Assembly (NCBI GenBank): GCA_017383445.1
Contig: JAFNXQ010000043.1
Span: forward strand, 1 to 36,189
Length of the DNA: 36,189 bases
Direction of reading: 5' to 3'
Source: Alistipes sp.
GTDB lineage: Bacteria > Bacteroidota > Bacteroidia > Bacteroidales > Rikenellaceae
Positions 17,217 to 25,350 of this stretch are shown piece by piece; position 1 is the stretch's first letter, and each line of letters begins with the position of its first letter. Position numbers and translations under genes: made by a program. Under the pieces are notes generated by a model that made no database searches, was not told where the DNA came from, and saw only the letters and a program-made list of their open reading frames with translations.

Positions 17217-17843
17217 CTATTTCTTATCTGTCGCACCCTCCGAATAGTGGTAGGCGTGCTTGTTGCGGTACTTGTCCTCTACTGCGGGCAGATTCTCGGT
17301 CAGCTCAACCGCAACCTTGCGTTCGGGGCGAACCTTCTCACCAGTTGTGCTGCGAGTCTCGGCATCCTTATCTCCGAGCTTGCCCTTTTTGCACTCCTTA
17401 CGGCACTTGTCGCACTTCTTGCCGCCCTTGCACTGCTTGTCACAAGTGGCTTTGTCGCAAGCCTTGCCACCCTTGCCGTTCCATTGTGGCATATTCTGGC
17501 GGGGAGGAAACTTGTGGAAGCGGGGCGGATTCTGCATCTGTACAAACTTCTCGTACTGTGCTTCGTTGAGTATGCCCTTCATATCGGCTGCCAACTGCTC
17601 CTTCTCGGCCTTCATCTGCTGCATACGCTGAACATCCTTCTCGGCCTGCTCGAGGCAGAGCTTATATACCTTGTCATACTGCTTATCTCCGAGCAGAAGC
17701 TGCTGACGCAATCTGTCGGCCTTACGCTTTGCAATCTGCTCTACGGTGGGCATTTCACGCTTTGGAGCCTCCGTTGTCTGCTGTGCAAATGCTGTCACGC
17801 TGAACAAAAGAGCAGTGATTGTGATGATAATTGACTTTTTCAT
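17217..17843 (-). CDS. Exported Spy/DUF4890-like helical protein with a Cys/Lys-rich segment
   Basis: This 208-residue protein has a signal peptide (MKKSIIITITALLFSVTAFA). A helical part at residues 30-105, rich in charged residues and Met/Gln, resembles the DUF4890/Spy-CpxP type of periplasmic protein (TVEQIAKRKADRLRQQL, then LNEAQYEKFVQMQ). Residues 123-155 contain six Cys (129, 134, 138, 144, 147, 151) among Lys and Asp, which suggests metal or redox binding or disulfides. The C-terminus is charged and low in structure. A possible -7 box TAACTTTG lies at 17905-17898 on the minus strand. A role in envelope stress or metal handling is speculative. Confidence 0.75.
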   Translation of the reverse strand: MKKSIIITITALLFSVTAFAQQTTEAPKREMPTVEQIAKRKADRLRQQLLLGDKQYDKVYKLCLEQAEKDVQRMQQMKAEKEQLAADMKGILNEAQYEKFVQMQNPPRFHKFPPRQNMPQWNGKGGKACDKATCDKQCKGGKKCDKCRKECKKGKLGDKDAETRSTTGEKVRPERKVAVELTENLPAVEDKYRNKHAYHYSEGATDKK

Positions 17844-17973
17844 AATAGTATAGTTTTACGTTTAACTCTATGCGATAGTTCGCATCTTTGTCTGGTGCAA
17901 AGTTAGGACCATTTGCCGAAAAGTGATACCGCCCAAGGGGGTAAACAACCCTTTTTGGCAAGTGAACTCACCC

Positions 17974-18003
17974 GAAAAAGCGTTGAAACGACAACACTTT
18001 TTC
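17974..18003 (-). terminator. Rho-independent terminator of the Ehr-like operon
   Basis: On the minus strand AGTGTTG, loop TCGTTT, CAACGCT forms a 7-bp stem that extends by five A-T pairs into AAAAA/TTTTT. It lies about 40 bases after the last gene of the complex. The symmetric A/T flanks make it able to work in both directions. Confidence 0.75.
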
Positions 18004-18041
18004 TTCCGGCGTGCCGATTTTTGCCACCTCTCGGTGAGATG

Positions 18042-18806
18042 TTACCTCTCCTTTTTCCGTCCTACAAGATTCATCACACCATCGATAAATGTCATCGGGT
18101 GTGTGGGTGCTCCGGGGAGCCATAAATCGACCTTGTGGCTCTCCAGCCATCGGCGGTCAATGGCTCGGCTCTCGGCAAACAGACCGCCCGAGCAGGCCTC
18201 CGAACCGCACATCATCAGCACCTTGGGCGAGGGTACGGCATCGTAACAAATCTGCAATGGCTCGGCCATCGCCTTCGATATAGGACCCGTTACAACCACT
18301 CCGTCGGCGTGACGCGGCGAGGCGGTGAACTCCACACCATAGCGGCCGAAGTCGAAATTGACATTGCCCGTGGCGTTCAGCTCCATCTCTACCGAGTTGT
18401 CGCCACCGGCCGACACCTGACGCAGTTTGAGGGCCCGGCCAAAGAGTCTGGGTATATCCTCGCGTACGTTCTCGTGGTGGAACACCACCTGCTTATCGCC
18501 CGGCTTTACAACCAACGCCTCACGCGATGTAGAGGCTATGTGGTAGTCGTTTGTGAAGCGTATGTTGCGAGGGGCTCGCAGGGCACACTCGCCACAGAAC
18601 AGACAGCGACCCAGATCCAGCGTGAAAGGCTCTGCGGAGAGAGCCTTCGTGGGGCATAGAGCAGCTGCCGCACGAACATCCTCCATATCGTCGGTGGGCG
18701 TCAGTTCGGGTCGTCCGCGGAACTCTTCGCTTAGCTCGACCTTGTTCAGGTCGGGTATGTATTGCCAGCCGTGGCTGTGCAGAACTTTTATCTTTGGAAA
18801 TATCAT
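18042..18806 (-). CDS. Ferredoxin/NuoB-like fusion subunit of an Ehr-like complex, N2 ligands lost
   Basis: This 254-residue soluble subunit joins a ferredoxin-like domain (HyfH/HycF type, residues 1 to about 85) to a hydrogenase small subunit/NuoB-like domain (about 120-248). In the ferredoxin part, Cys68, Cys71 and Cys74 plus Cys51 can complete one [4Fe-4S] cluster. The other cluster's ligands are gone (for example Ala78 where CxxCxxCxxxCP needs Cys). In the NuoB-like part the expected CGGCNGCE reads AGGDNSVE (133-140), GACGNSGG reads GSEACSGG (201-208), and PGCPP reads PGAPT (231-235). SPRHAD and VVTGP are retained. All four proximal-cluster ligands are therefore replaced. It is the last gene of the operon, 24 bases after the large subunit. 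Confidence 0.85.
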   Translation of the reverse strand: MIFPKIKVLHSHGWQYIPDLNKVELSEEFRGRPELTPTDDMEDVRAAAALCPTKALSAEPFTLDLGRCLFCGECALRAPRNIRFTNDYHIASTSREALVVKPGDKQVVFHHENVREDIPRLFGRALKLRQVSAGGDNSVEMELNATGNVNFDFGRYGVEFTASPRHADGVVVTGPISKAMAEPLQICYDAVPSPKVLMMCGSEACSGGLFAESRAIDRRWLESHKVDLWLPGAPTHPMTFIDGVMNLVGRKKER

Positions 18807-18830
18807 AAGTCGTACCTTGTTTTTCAGATT

Positions 18831-20345
18831 TTACAGGTCGTATCCGCAATACGAGAGGTTGAAACTCTTGTTGCAGATAGGGAAGTCGGAGATACCCTCA
18901 CCGCGAACAGCCAACGCCAACGCCAGCCAATTGTGCAGGCTGGGGTCCTTGACCTTGTAGGTTGCGATTTTACCCTCGCTGTCGGTTATGGCAACGTGGC
19001 ATATCTCGCCTCGCCAGCCCTCCACAAGCGAGAAGGCGAGAGAGTCGGGTGCGAGTGCCGTTTCATAGTCGGGGCGTGGCATACTCTCTGTGGGGGTATA
19101 ACCCTCCAGCAGCTCTCCAATGTACTTTGCCGATTGCAACACCTCGTTGCAACGCACCGTGAGTCGTGACATCACATCGCCCTGACGCTTGATAATGCTC
19201 TCGTGTCTGATTTTATCGGCAAAGACTCCGTAGGGATGCGATGTGCGTATGTCGCGAGTCAGACCGCTGGCACGAGCCGCCATACCTACTCCGCCTATAC
19301 GCTGCATATCACTCTTCGCCACTATGCCGCACTGCTCGAAGCGGGCCAAAAGGGTGGGAGAACTCTTTATATCCTCCTTAACCTCGTCGTAACGGCGGGC
19401 AATCTCCTCCACATTTTTCAGAATCATATCACGCTTTGCCGCTGTCAGGGGTTTGTTGCTGCCCGATGGACGGATAAGACCCTTGCCGAAGCGGTTGCCG
19501 CACCACGCCTGCGTGGTATTGATAGTCATCGTACGCAGAGCCTCGCAGGCCACCTGTCCGAGCTGATAGCCCACATCGGTGGACAGGGCTCCCGTATCGG
19601 CGATGTGCAGAGCCATACGTTCCAGCTCCAATGCTACGGCACGTTCCGTTTCCAGAGCCTCCGAAGGGGTCTTGCCACTCAGCTTCTCAATGGTGTGGGC
19701 AAATGTAGTGGCGTGCGACACAGCACTGTCACCGGCAATACTCTCGGCCAGAAGAGTCTGTCGCAGACGGTTGTCGGTTGCCGAGAACTCCTGCTCCACG
19801 CCTCGGTGCTGATAGCCGAGGGCTATCTCAAGGTGCAGAACACTCTCTCCGTTGCAGACAAAGCGGAACGCACCCGGCTCAATGATACCGGCGTGTATGG
19901 GGCCCACATTCACCTCGTGCAGCGAGTCGCCCTCGATTGAATAGAAGGGGTAGGTGTCGATGGTGGAGTTGCGGTTGCGTCTGTCGAACGGAAAACGCAC
20001 AGGTTTATTCCACGGCATAGAGTCAAACTCCACGTTGTAGAGCTCCGTAATCTCTCTCTCGAAGATATGCATTGCGGGGTGCAGGGCCGTGAGTGACGGC
20101 AACGCCACATCGTCGTAATACTCCATGGCAAACGATGCCAGCATAGCCTTATGATCCGCATCATCCAGCACGATAATGTAGAATCGCAGGCGGTTCTGCT
20201 CGGGCGTGGCAAAGTAGTGTGCTACGTGATAGCGTTCCTGTGCCAGACGCACCTTCAAATCTTCGTAGAGTGCAGCATACTCCACCTGGGGAATATCTTG
20301 CAGACGAATGGCCGATGTGAGATTATCTACTATATGGTAGTTCAT
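18831..20345 (-). CDS. NuoCD/HycE-like large subunit lacking [NiFe] ligands (Ehr-like complex)
   Basis: This 504-residue subunit fuses a NuoC-like N-terminal domain (about 1-120, with HPAMHIFEREITELYNVEF) to a NuoD/HycE-like large-subunit domain, as in group 4 hydrogenases. The hydrogenase motif RxCGxC should lie in ESIAGDSAVSH (201-211), where both Cys are replaced by Ala204 and Ser207. The C-terminal DPCxxC is replaced by NLSYCG in SFNLSYCGYDL. A [NiFe] site is therefore absent, as in complex I and Ehr complexes. GPIHAGIIEPGAF (148-160) is close to the hydrogenase version of the quinone-cavity loop. It begins 2 bases after the preceding membrane subunit. The redox partner, if any, is unknown. 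Confidence 0.88.
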   Translation of the reverse strand: MNYHIVDNLTSAIRLQDIPQVEYAALYEDLKVRLAQERYHVAHYFATPEQNRLRFYIIVLDDADHKAMLASFAMEYYDDVALPSLTALHPAMHIFEREITELYNVEFDSMPWNKPVRFPFDRRNRNSTIDTYPFYSIEGDSLHEVNVGPIHAGIIEPGAFRFVCNGESVLHLEIALGYQHRGVEQEFSATDNRLRQTLLAESIAGDSAVSHATTFAHTIEKLSGKTPSEALETERAVALELERMALHIADTGALSTDVGYQLGQVACEALRTMTINTTQAWCGNRFGKGLIRPSGSNKPLTAAKRDMILKNVEEIARRYDEVKEDIKSSPTLLARFEQCGIVAKSDMQRIGGVGMAARASGLTRDIRTSHPYGVFADKIRHESIIKRQGDVMSRLTVRCNEVLQSAKYIGELLEGYTPTESMPRPDYETALAPDSLAFSLVEGWRGEICHVAITDSEGKIATYKVKDPSLHNWLALALAVRGEGISDFPICNKSFNLSYCGYDL

Positions 20346-20347
20346 AA

Positions 20348-21751
20348 CTAAAATATTGCAATTTTATCGATTAACGCCACGAGTGACTGCGGCTGCCACA
20401 AACCCAGAATGATAGCACCCAGGAGCAGAACGAAGGCACTGTAAGAGAGGCGGCGGTTGATGTTCGAGAGGTGCAGCTCATCCTGATTGGGGTGATAGCA
20501 GAGGCGAATCATACGCTGGCACACCGAGTAGATGACGATGCAGAGCAGCAGCAGAATGATGGCAGCGAGCCACCAGCCGCCCGAGGTGATGGTTTGCGAG
20601 AGAATCATCAACTCCGACACGAAGAGTGGCGATGGCGGGAATGCCAAAATCATAACAATACCGGCTATGATACCTATTGCACCCACCTTGTTGATGTTGA
20701 TATAGTCGCCGATACGGTTGATGCGGTAGCCGTTGTAAATCTGACGCACGACAGCAATCTGCAGGAACAGACTGCTCTTGATAAGGGTGTGGCAGATGAC
20801 GTGGAACAGAGCTGCCCATACGCCTATGCCGCCTATACCCAGACCTATGGCTACGATACCCATATTCTCGACCGTAGAGTACGAGAGGAATCGCTTGTAG
20901 TTGTTCGTGCGACGCAGGAACAGAGCTCCCACGATAAGGCTCATCACTCCGATAATAATCATAACGTGGCGTATCCACTCAAAGACCTCGGTCTCGGCAA
21001 ACAGTCTATACACGCGGAAGATAGCCAGAAAACCTGCATTGACCAGACCCGTAGAGAGCAGTGCCGAGGCGGGTGCCGGTGCCGCGAAGTTGGCATCCAC
21101 ACCGATAGTGTAGAGAGGGAAAATCTCCATCTTACAACTGTATCCTGTGAGGATAAGCAGGAATGCAACCTTCAAATAGAGGGGGTTGCCATGCGTGATG
21201 AGGACCTGCATATCTTCGTAGTTGAGTGAGTTGTTCGATGCAGCGGCACTCAACAGCAAAATGCCGAGATAGGCAATGGCGATACCCGTAGAACATACAA
21301 AGAGGTACTTCCACGTCGCTTCAAGAGTCTGCTCCGAGTGGCGGTGGTAGAGGATACCGGCACTGCACAGCGTGGTTGTCTCCAACAAAATCCACGTAAC
21401 GGCTATATTGTTGGCGAAATATACACCCGTGATAGCTGTTATGAGCAGCATCAGCAGGGCAAAGTATTTGCGATAGTTGCGGAAATCGTCATCTTTGAGA
21501 TACTCCTGCGAGTGAATAAGCACAAAGCCTCCCACGATGACAAGCAGCATATAGAAGAGTGAGCCGGCGGCATCAAATGTGAAGAATACACCCGAAGTCG
21601 AGAGATAGTTTCCGCCAAAGAGCAATCGCCCGGCAAAAAGCAGGTGCGAAGCGATGTATAGTCCGCAGAGCAGATGTACCTCGCGGCGTGAACGCACGAA
21701 GAAGGCACAGGCTCCGATTGCCAACCATAATATGAAATAGAGATATATCAT
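20348..21751 (-). CDS. hyfF: HyfF/NuoN-like proton-translocating membrane subunit
   Basis: This 467-residue Mrp-type antiporter-like membrane protein has about 13-14 hydrophobic segments. Ion-path residues are retained: Glu124 in TWILLETTTLC and Lys207 in GYSCKMEIFPLYT, with APAPASALLSTGLVNAG following. The N in GLVNAG replaces the Lys of other antiporter-like subunits, as I recall for HyfF. It is one of two MrpD/NuoL-like pumps in the cluster and should form part of the membrane arm. It lies 5 bases after the HyfE-like gene and 2 bases before the large subunit gene. The symbol reflects homology only, not hydrogenase function. Confidence 0.85.
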   Translation of the reverse strand: MIYLYFILWLAIGACAFFVRSRREVHLLCGLYIASHLLFAGRLLFGGNYLSTSGVFFTFDAAGSLFYMLLVIVGGFVLIHSQEYLKDDDFRNYRKYFALLMLLITAITGVYFANNIAVTWILLETTTLCSAGILYHRHSEQTLEATWKYLFVCSTGIAIAYLGILLLSAAASNNSLNYEDMQVLITHGNPLYLKVAFLLILTGYSCKMEIFPLYTIGVDANFAAPAPASALLSTGLVNAGFLAIFRVYRLFAETEVFEWIRHVMIIIGVMSLIVGALFLRRTNNYKRFLSYSTVENMGIVAIGLGIGGIGVWAALFHVICHTLIKSSLFLQIAVVRQIYNGYRINRIGDYININKVGAIGIIAGIVMILAFPPSPLFVSELMILSQTITSGGWWLAAIILLLLCIVIYSVCQRMIRLCYHPNQDELHLSNINRRLSYSAFVLLLGAIILGLWQPQSLVALIDKIAIF

Positions 21752-21756
21752 CGGTG

Positions 21757-22386
21757 TTAATCTTTTACGTGGGTTAGAGAGTCGCTGTCGTCGGTGTGAA
21801 TCTGGTGATCCACCTTGGTCATAAACATACCGAGCATCAATACCGAAATAAGGATATCGAGCATAATAGCAGTATTAATCAGGATTGGCATCTCAACGCC
21901 GATTGCCATAGAGAAGAGGAATACTCCGTTCTCGATTACAAGGAAACCGACCATGTGGGTAAAGATGCGTGAACGCAATACGATGAGAATCAGTCCACTC
22001 AGTAGAGCATACAGAGCCACTCCGAAGAATATCATATGAGTAGAGGAGTCGGCTACGAAATATGTCGTAACGGCACTTATGCCCAACGCTATAAGCGAGA
22101 GCATCAGCGAGTTGAACTGCGAGCTGCCCGAAGAACTTACTCGGTTGATTTTGGTCTGCTTGATAACCCTCATCAGGATAGCGGGAACAATCAGAGCCTT
22201 GAAGATAAGCGTCTCGGTGATGATGAACGAGAGCTCAACCCAGTCAAGCGTATGCAGTCGCAGCAGAGCAATGCCCAGCAATATCCAGCCTTGTAGTGCG
22301 ATTATCGAGGCGTAGTTGCGGAATCTCTCAACTATCGACAGATAGATAAGCGTGATGATGTAGAGTATAATGAGTGATAGTAACAT
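21757..22386 (-). CDS. hyfE: HyfE-like membrane subunit
   Basis: This 209-residue protein has about six to seven hydrophobic helices and corresponds to HyfE, the fusion of MrpC/NuoK-like and neighbouring small membrane subunits in group 4 hydrogenases. The NuoK-like part is visible in GFLVIENGVFLFSMAIG and TAIMLDILISVLMLGM. It links the antiporter-like subunits to the NuoH-like one. It lies 4 bases after the HyfC-like gene and 5 before the HyfF-like one. The symbol is by homology. Confidence 0.82.
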   Translation of the reverse strand: MLLSLIILYIITLIYLSIVERFRNYASIIALQGWILLGIALLRLHTLDWVELSFIITETLIFKALIVPAILMRVIKQTKINRVSSSGSSQFNSLMLSLIALGISAVTTYFVADSSTHMIFFGVALYALLSGLILIVLRSRIFTHMVGFLVIENGVFLFSMAIGVEMPILINTAIMLDILISVLMLGMFMTKVDHQIHTDDSDSLTHVKD

Positions 22387-22390
22387 AGCC

Positions 22391-23305
22391 TTAAATATTG
22401 ATGTTTAGTTGCAATAGATAACCTATGAAGAATATCAGGGCTGCAAGAGCCGATATCGTAACAACGAATGTCGTATTGCGAGAGAGTTTATTGCGAGCCT
22501 GTGTCGATTCCACGAAGCCCACCGACAGACCTGTGAGCAGTATGGCAAGTGGTACGGCAAACCACCAGTGGAAACAGCAGGTGGCGGCGATAGCATTTGC
22601 CGCAATCATCGAGAAGCAGGCGGTTTTCAGCCAGCCGGCAATCTGAATCATCGCAAGGTCCATACCGCAATAGTCAAGACACATCACCTCGTGAATCATC
22701 GTAAGCTCAAGGTGTGTGCGAGGGTCATCCACCGGCACACGACCCGACTCAACGAAGGTAATCGTCACAAAGAGGTATGCCACGAGGAACATCACGATAG
22801 TATAGTGCAAGTCAAACGATTGTTCGTGTTCGAAGATGTCGGCCAGCGAGGTGTAGCCACAGAACATAGCCAGCGTTGCGAAGCCCATCAGCAGGGCCGG
22901 CTCGATGAGTGCTCCATAGAGAGCCTCGCGTGCCGCACCCATACCCTCAAACGAGCTTCCCGTATCCATGGCGGCGAGGATAATGGCTACGCGAGCTAAT
23001 GCCAGCGTGTAGGCCAGACAGATAATATCACCCTCAAACGAGATGATGGGGTAGAGGTCGGCGACGGGAATCATCAGTATAGCCACAACCGCTGCAGCGA
23101 GATATACAGCAGGAGCTACGCGGAAAAGAATAGTCGTTGTGTGTGAATATACCGAATCCTTACACAACAGCAATCTCACATTGTAGATATGCTGGAAGAA
23201 TGGCAATCCCTTACGACCCGCCATTACGGCACGGGTGCGGTTGATGACACCCGTAATCAAGAGTGCCACAACAATCATAAGCAGTGTATTGAGTAGTATT
23301 GCCAT
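22391..23305 (-). CDS. hyfC: HyfC/NuoH-like membrane subunit
   Basis: This 304-residue protein is the NuoH/HycD-like subunit that connects the soluble arm to the membrane arm. The characteristic loop is present: Glu186 in FVESGRVPVDDPRTHLELTM, followed by IHEVM. GSSFEGMGAAREALYGALIEP (117-137) corresponds to the conserved cytosolic loop at the quinone-cavity/E-channel region. About eight hydrophobic segments are seen. Conservation of these charged residues suggests that ion coupling in this subunit is still under selection. Confidence 0.86.
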   Translation of the reverse strand: MAILLNTLLMIVVALLITGVINRTRAVMAGRKGLPFFQHIYNVRLLLCKDSVYSHTTTILFRVAPAVYLAAAVVAILMIPVADLYPIISFEGDIICLAYTLALARVAIILAAMDTGSSFEGMGAAREALYGALIEPALLMGFATLAMFCGYTSLADIFEHEQSFDLHYTIVMFLVAYLFVTITFVESGRVPVDDPRTHLELTMIHEVMCLDYCGMDLAMIQIAGWLKTACFSMIAANAIAATCCFHWWFAVPLAILLTGLSVGFVESTQARNKLSRNTTFVVTISALAALIFFIGYLLQLNINI

Positions 23306-23307
23306 AG

Positions 23308-25296
23308 TTAGATGATGTTAAGGATTGAGAGTAGGAATATTGCCACGAGGAACACCAACGCAAAGAGTATGTAGTGGTTGATTTTTCCCGTACGCAGACG
23401 CATAATGCGTTTGTTTATCTGTCGCAGCATCTCCATCCACCACGCCGAGAAGAGTCTGTCGACCTTGTCCTTATGACGGATGTTGTAGTTGTGAGCCGAT
23501 GGGAATATCTCACTCTTGCCCACGGCACGACCCTCGACGGTGTTCTGCGTGAGTGATGTGGCGATAGATTCCAGACCTTCGGCAAAAGACTCGCCCGTAT
23601 ATTGCATACGGATATTTGGCGAGGTGAAGCCGCAACCCCATGTCGGGCCCTGCTCCACCACACGATTACGCTGCTTGCGTTGCTTCCAGAGATAGAGCAG
23701 TGTGGTGAGAATAATCAGCGTCAGTGCCACCAGCGATATGCTCACCAGCGTAGAGCCTGCTATCGAGTTGATGACCGGCTTGGCTGCCAGGGTGAACTGC
23801 ATAGCGACCCTCTCGGTGATGCCGACAGCAAATTGAGGCACAATACCGATGAACAGGATGCCTGCAACGGGAATGACCATAGCGGCAATGCGACAGCCAT
23901 CCACCTCTGTAGCCTCGGCAACGTGGTGGTCGCGAGGCGAGCCAAGAAAGACCACGCTATATAGTTTGCTGAACGCCAGCACTACGATACCTCCGATAAG
24001 AGCCAGCGACAGCAAAGCACCGGCTGCGGCGAGGGTGCTCACGCCGTCACGCACGCTGTTGAAAATTCCGAGATATATCAAAAACTCGCCCACAAAACCA
24101 TTCAGTGGCGGTAAGGCACAGATTGCAACCGTGGCTATGAGGAAGAGAACAGCCGTCACAGGCATACTCTTGGCCACGCCTCCAAAGCGGTCAAGCAGCG
24201 TGGTGTGCATCTGCGAGTAGAGGTTTCCGGCACCGAAGAAGAGCAGTGACTTAAACAACGAATGGTTGAAGATGTGCATCAGTGTACCACACAGGGCCAA
24301 TGTGGCAACCATAGAGTTGCCGGCGGCCTGTCCGAGTGTAGCAATGCCCATACCGATGAATATGACGCCTATGTTCTCGATGCTCGAATATGCAAGAATG
24401 CGTTTTACATCGTTCTGTATAGCGGCCAGAATAACACCCCAAAGACCCGTTACAATACCGACAAGCAGGATGATGATGCCGACGGCATACAAATCTGCCG
24501 AGGCTGTAATATTCATCAGCACCCTCATAACGCCATACACACCCGTCTTAATCATCACACCCGACATAATGGCCGAGACGTGAGAGGGTGCTGCGGGGTG
24601 AGCCTCCGGAAGCCATACGTGCATAGGGAAAAGACCAGCCTTCATACCAAATCCCAGAAGGAAGAGAACGAATATCAGCAGAGTCTTGCCCTGTGCAAAG
24701 CATAATGGCAGGTCGGCGAAGTTAGCCGAGCCACAGATGGCGTGTGAGGTGGCGAAGCCTGCAACGAGGAGGATGAAACCTATGTGCATCATCACCAGGT
24801 AGGCCAGTGCCGCACGCATAACCTCTGCTCGCTGGGCATCAAACAGTATGAGCAGGAACGAGGCTATGGTCATAAGCTCCCACGCGAGCAGGAACGAGAA
24901 TCCGCCGCTTGATACCACAACCATCATCATCGACAGGACCATCACCACCAGCGAGAAGTAGTGCAGCGAGATGTGTGCCGATGATTTTTTGTTGAGATAA
25001 TGCTCCAGATAGCCACGCGAATAGAGGGTGGTGGCTATGCCCGCTATGCTGATGATAATCAACATAAAAGCTGACAGCGGGTCGATTGCAAGCATCTCGG
25101 CTCCGAAGAGAGGCGATTGCATAGCGACAATCATTACATCTCTGCCACCCAGCAGAACGCCTATGGCGGGTATGACGCTTGCTATGGCGATAATACCCAC
25201 AGCACCGAGAGCCATCCAGACCTTTAAGCGTAGAGGGGCAGAGAATATGACTGCTGCCAAAATTGCCAACGCAATTAAAAGATAGAGATAGAACAT
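23308..25296 (-). CDS. hyfB: HyfB/NuoL-like proton-translocating membrane subunit
   Basis: This 662-residue antiporter-like subunit has about 16 hydrophobic segments. Expected ion-path residues are present: Glu140 in FLLAWELMTIASF, Lys219 in GFGMKAGLFPMHVWLPEAH, and Lys250 in SAIMSGVMIKTGVYGVMRV. The extra C-terminal region ends with a basic loop and a final helix (INHYILFALVFLVAIFLLSI), like HyfB/HycC. It is the first gene of the cluster, 54 bases after rsmE, and no promoter box is obvious between them. The symbol is by homology; the complex as a whole lacks hydrogenase ligands. Confidence 0.87.
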   Translation of the reverse strand: MFYLYLLIALAILAAVIFSAPLRLKVWMALGAVGIIAIASVIPAIGVLLGGRDVMIVAMQSPLFGAEMLAIDPLSAFMLIIISIAGIATTLYSRGYLEHYLNKKSSAHISLHYFSLVVMVLSMMMVVVSSGGFSFLLAWELMTIASFLLILFDAQRAEVMRAALAYLVMMHIGFILLVAGFATSHAICGSANFADLPLCFAQGKTLLIFVLFLLGFGMKAGLFPMHVWLPEAHPAAPSHVSAIMSGVMIKTGVYGVMRVLMNITASADLYAVGIIILLVGIVTGLWGVILAAIQNDVKRILAYSSIENIGVIFIGMGIATLGQAAGNSMVATLALCGTLMHIFNHSLFKSLLFFGAGNLYSQMHTTLLDRFGGVAKSMPVTAVLFLIATVAICALPPLNGFVGEFLIYLGIFNSVRDGVSTLAAAGALLSLALIGGIVVLAFSKLYSVVFLGSPRDHHVAEATEVDGCRIAAMVIPVAGILFIGIVPQFAVGITERVAMQFTLAAKPVINSIAGSTLVSISLVALTLIILTTLLYLWKQRKQRNRVVEQGPTWGCGFTSPNIRMQYTGESFAEGLESIATSLTQNTVEGRAVGKSEIFPSAHNYNIRHKDKVDRLFSAWWMEMLRQINKRIMRLRTGKINHYILFALVFLVAIFLLSILNII

Positions 25297-25350
25297 CTTG
25301 TATTAAATCTGTTATTACTTTGTTTTTCGTCTGTCTCGTGACGATTTTGC

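Noticed and set aside
18042..20345. Annotation as [NiFe] hydrogenase or complex I catalytic subunits
   Set aside because: Both Cys pairs for the [NiFe] centre and all proximal-cluster Cys are replaced, so neither label fits the chemistry; only the family relation is kept.
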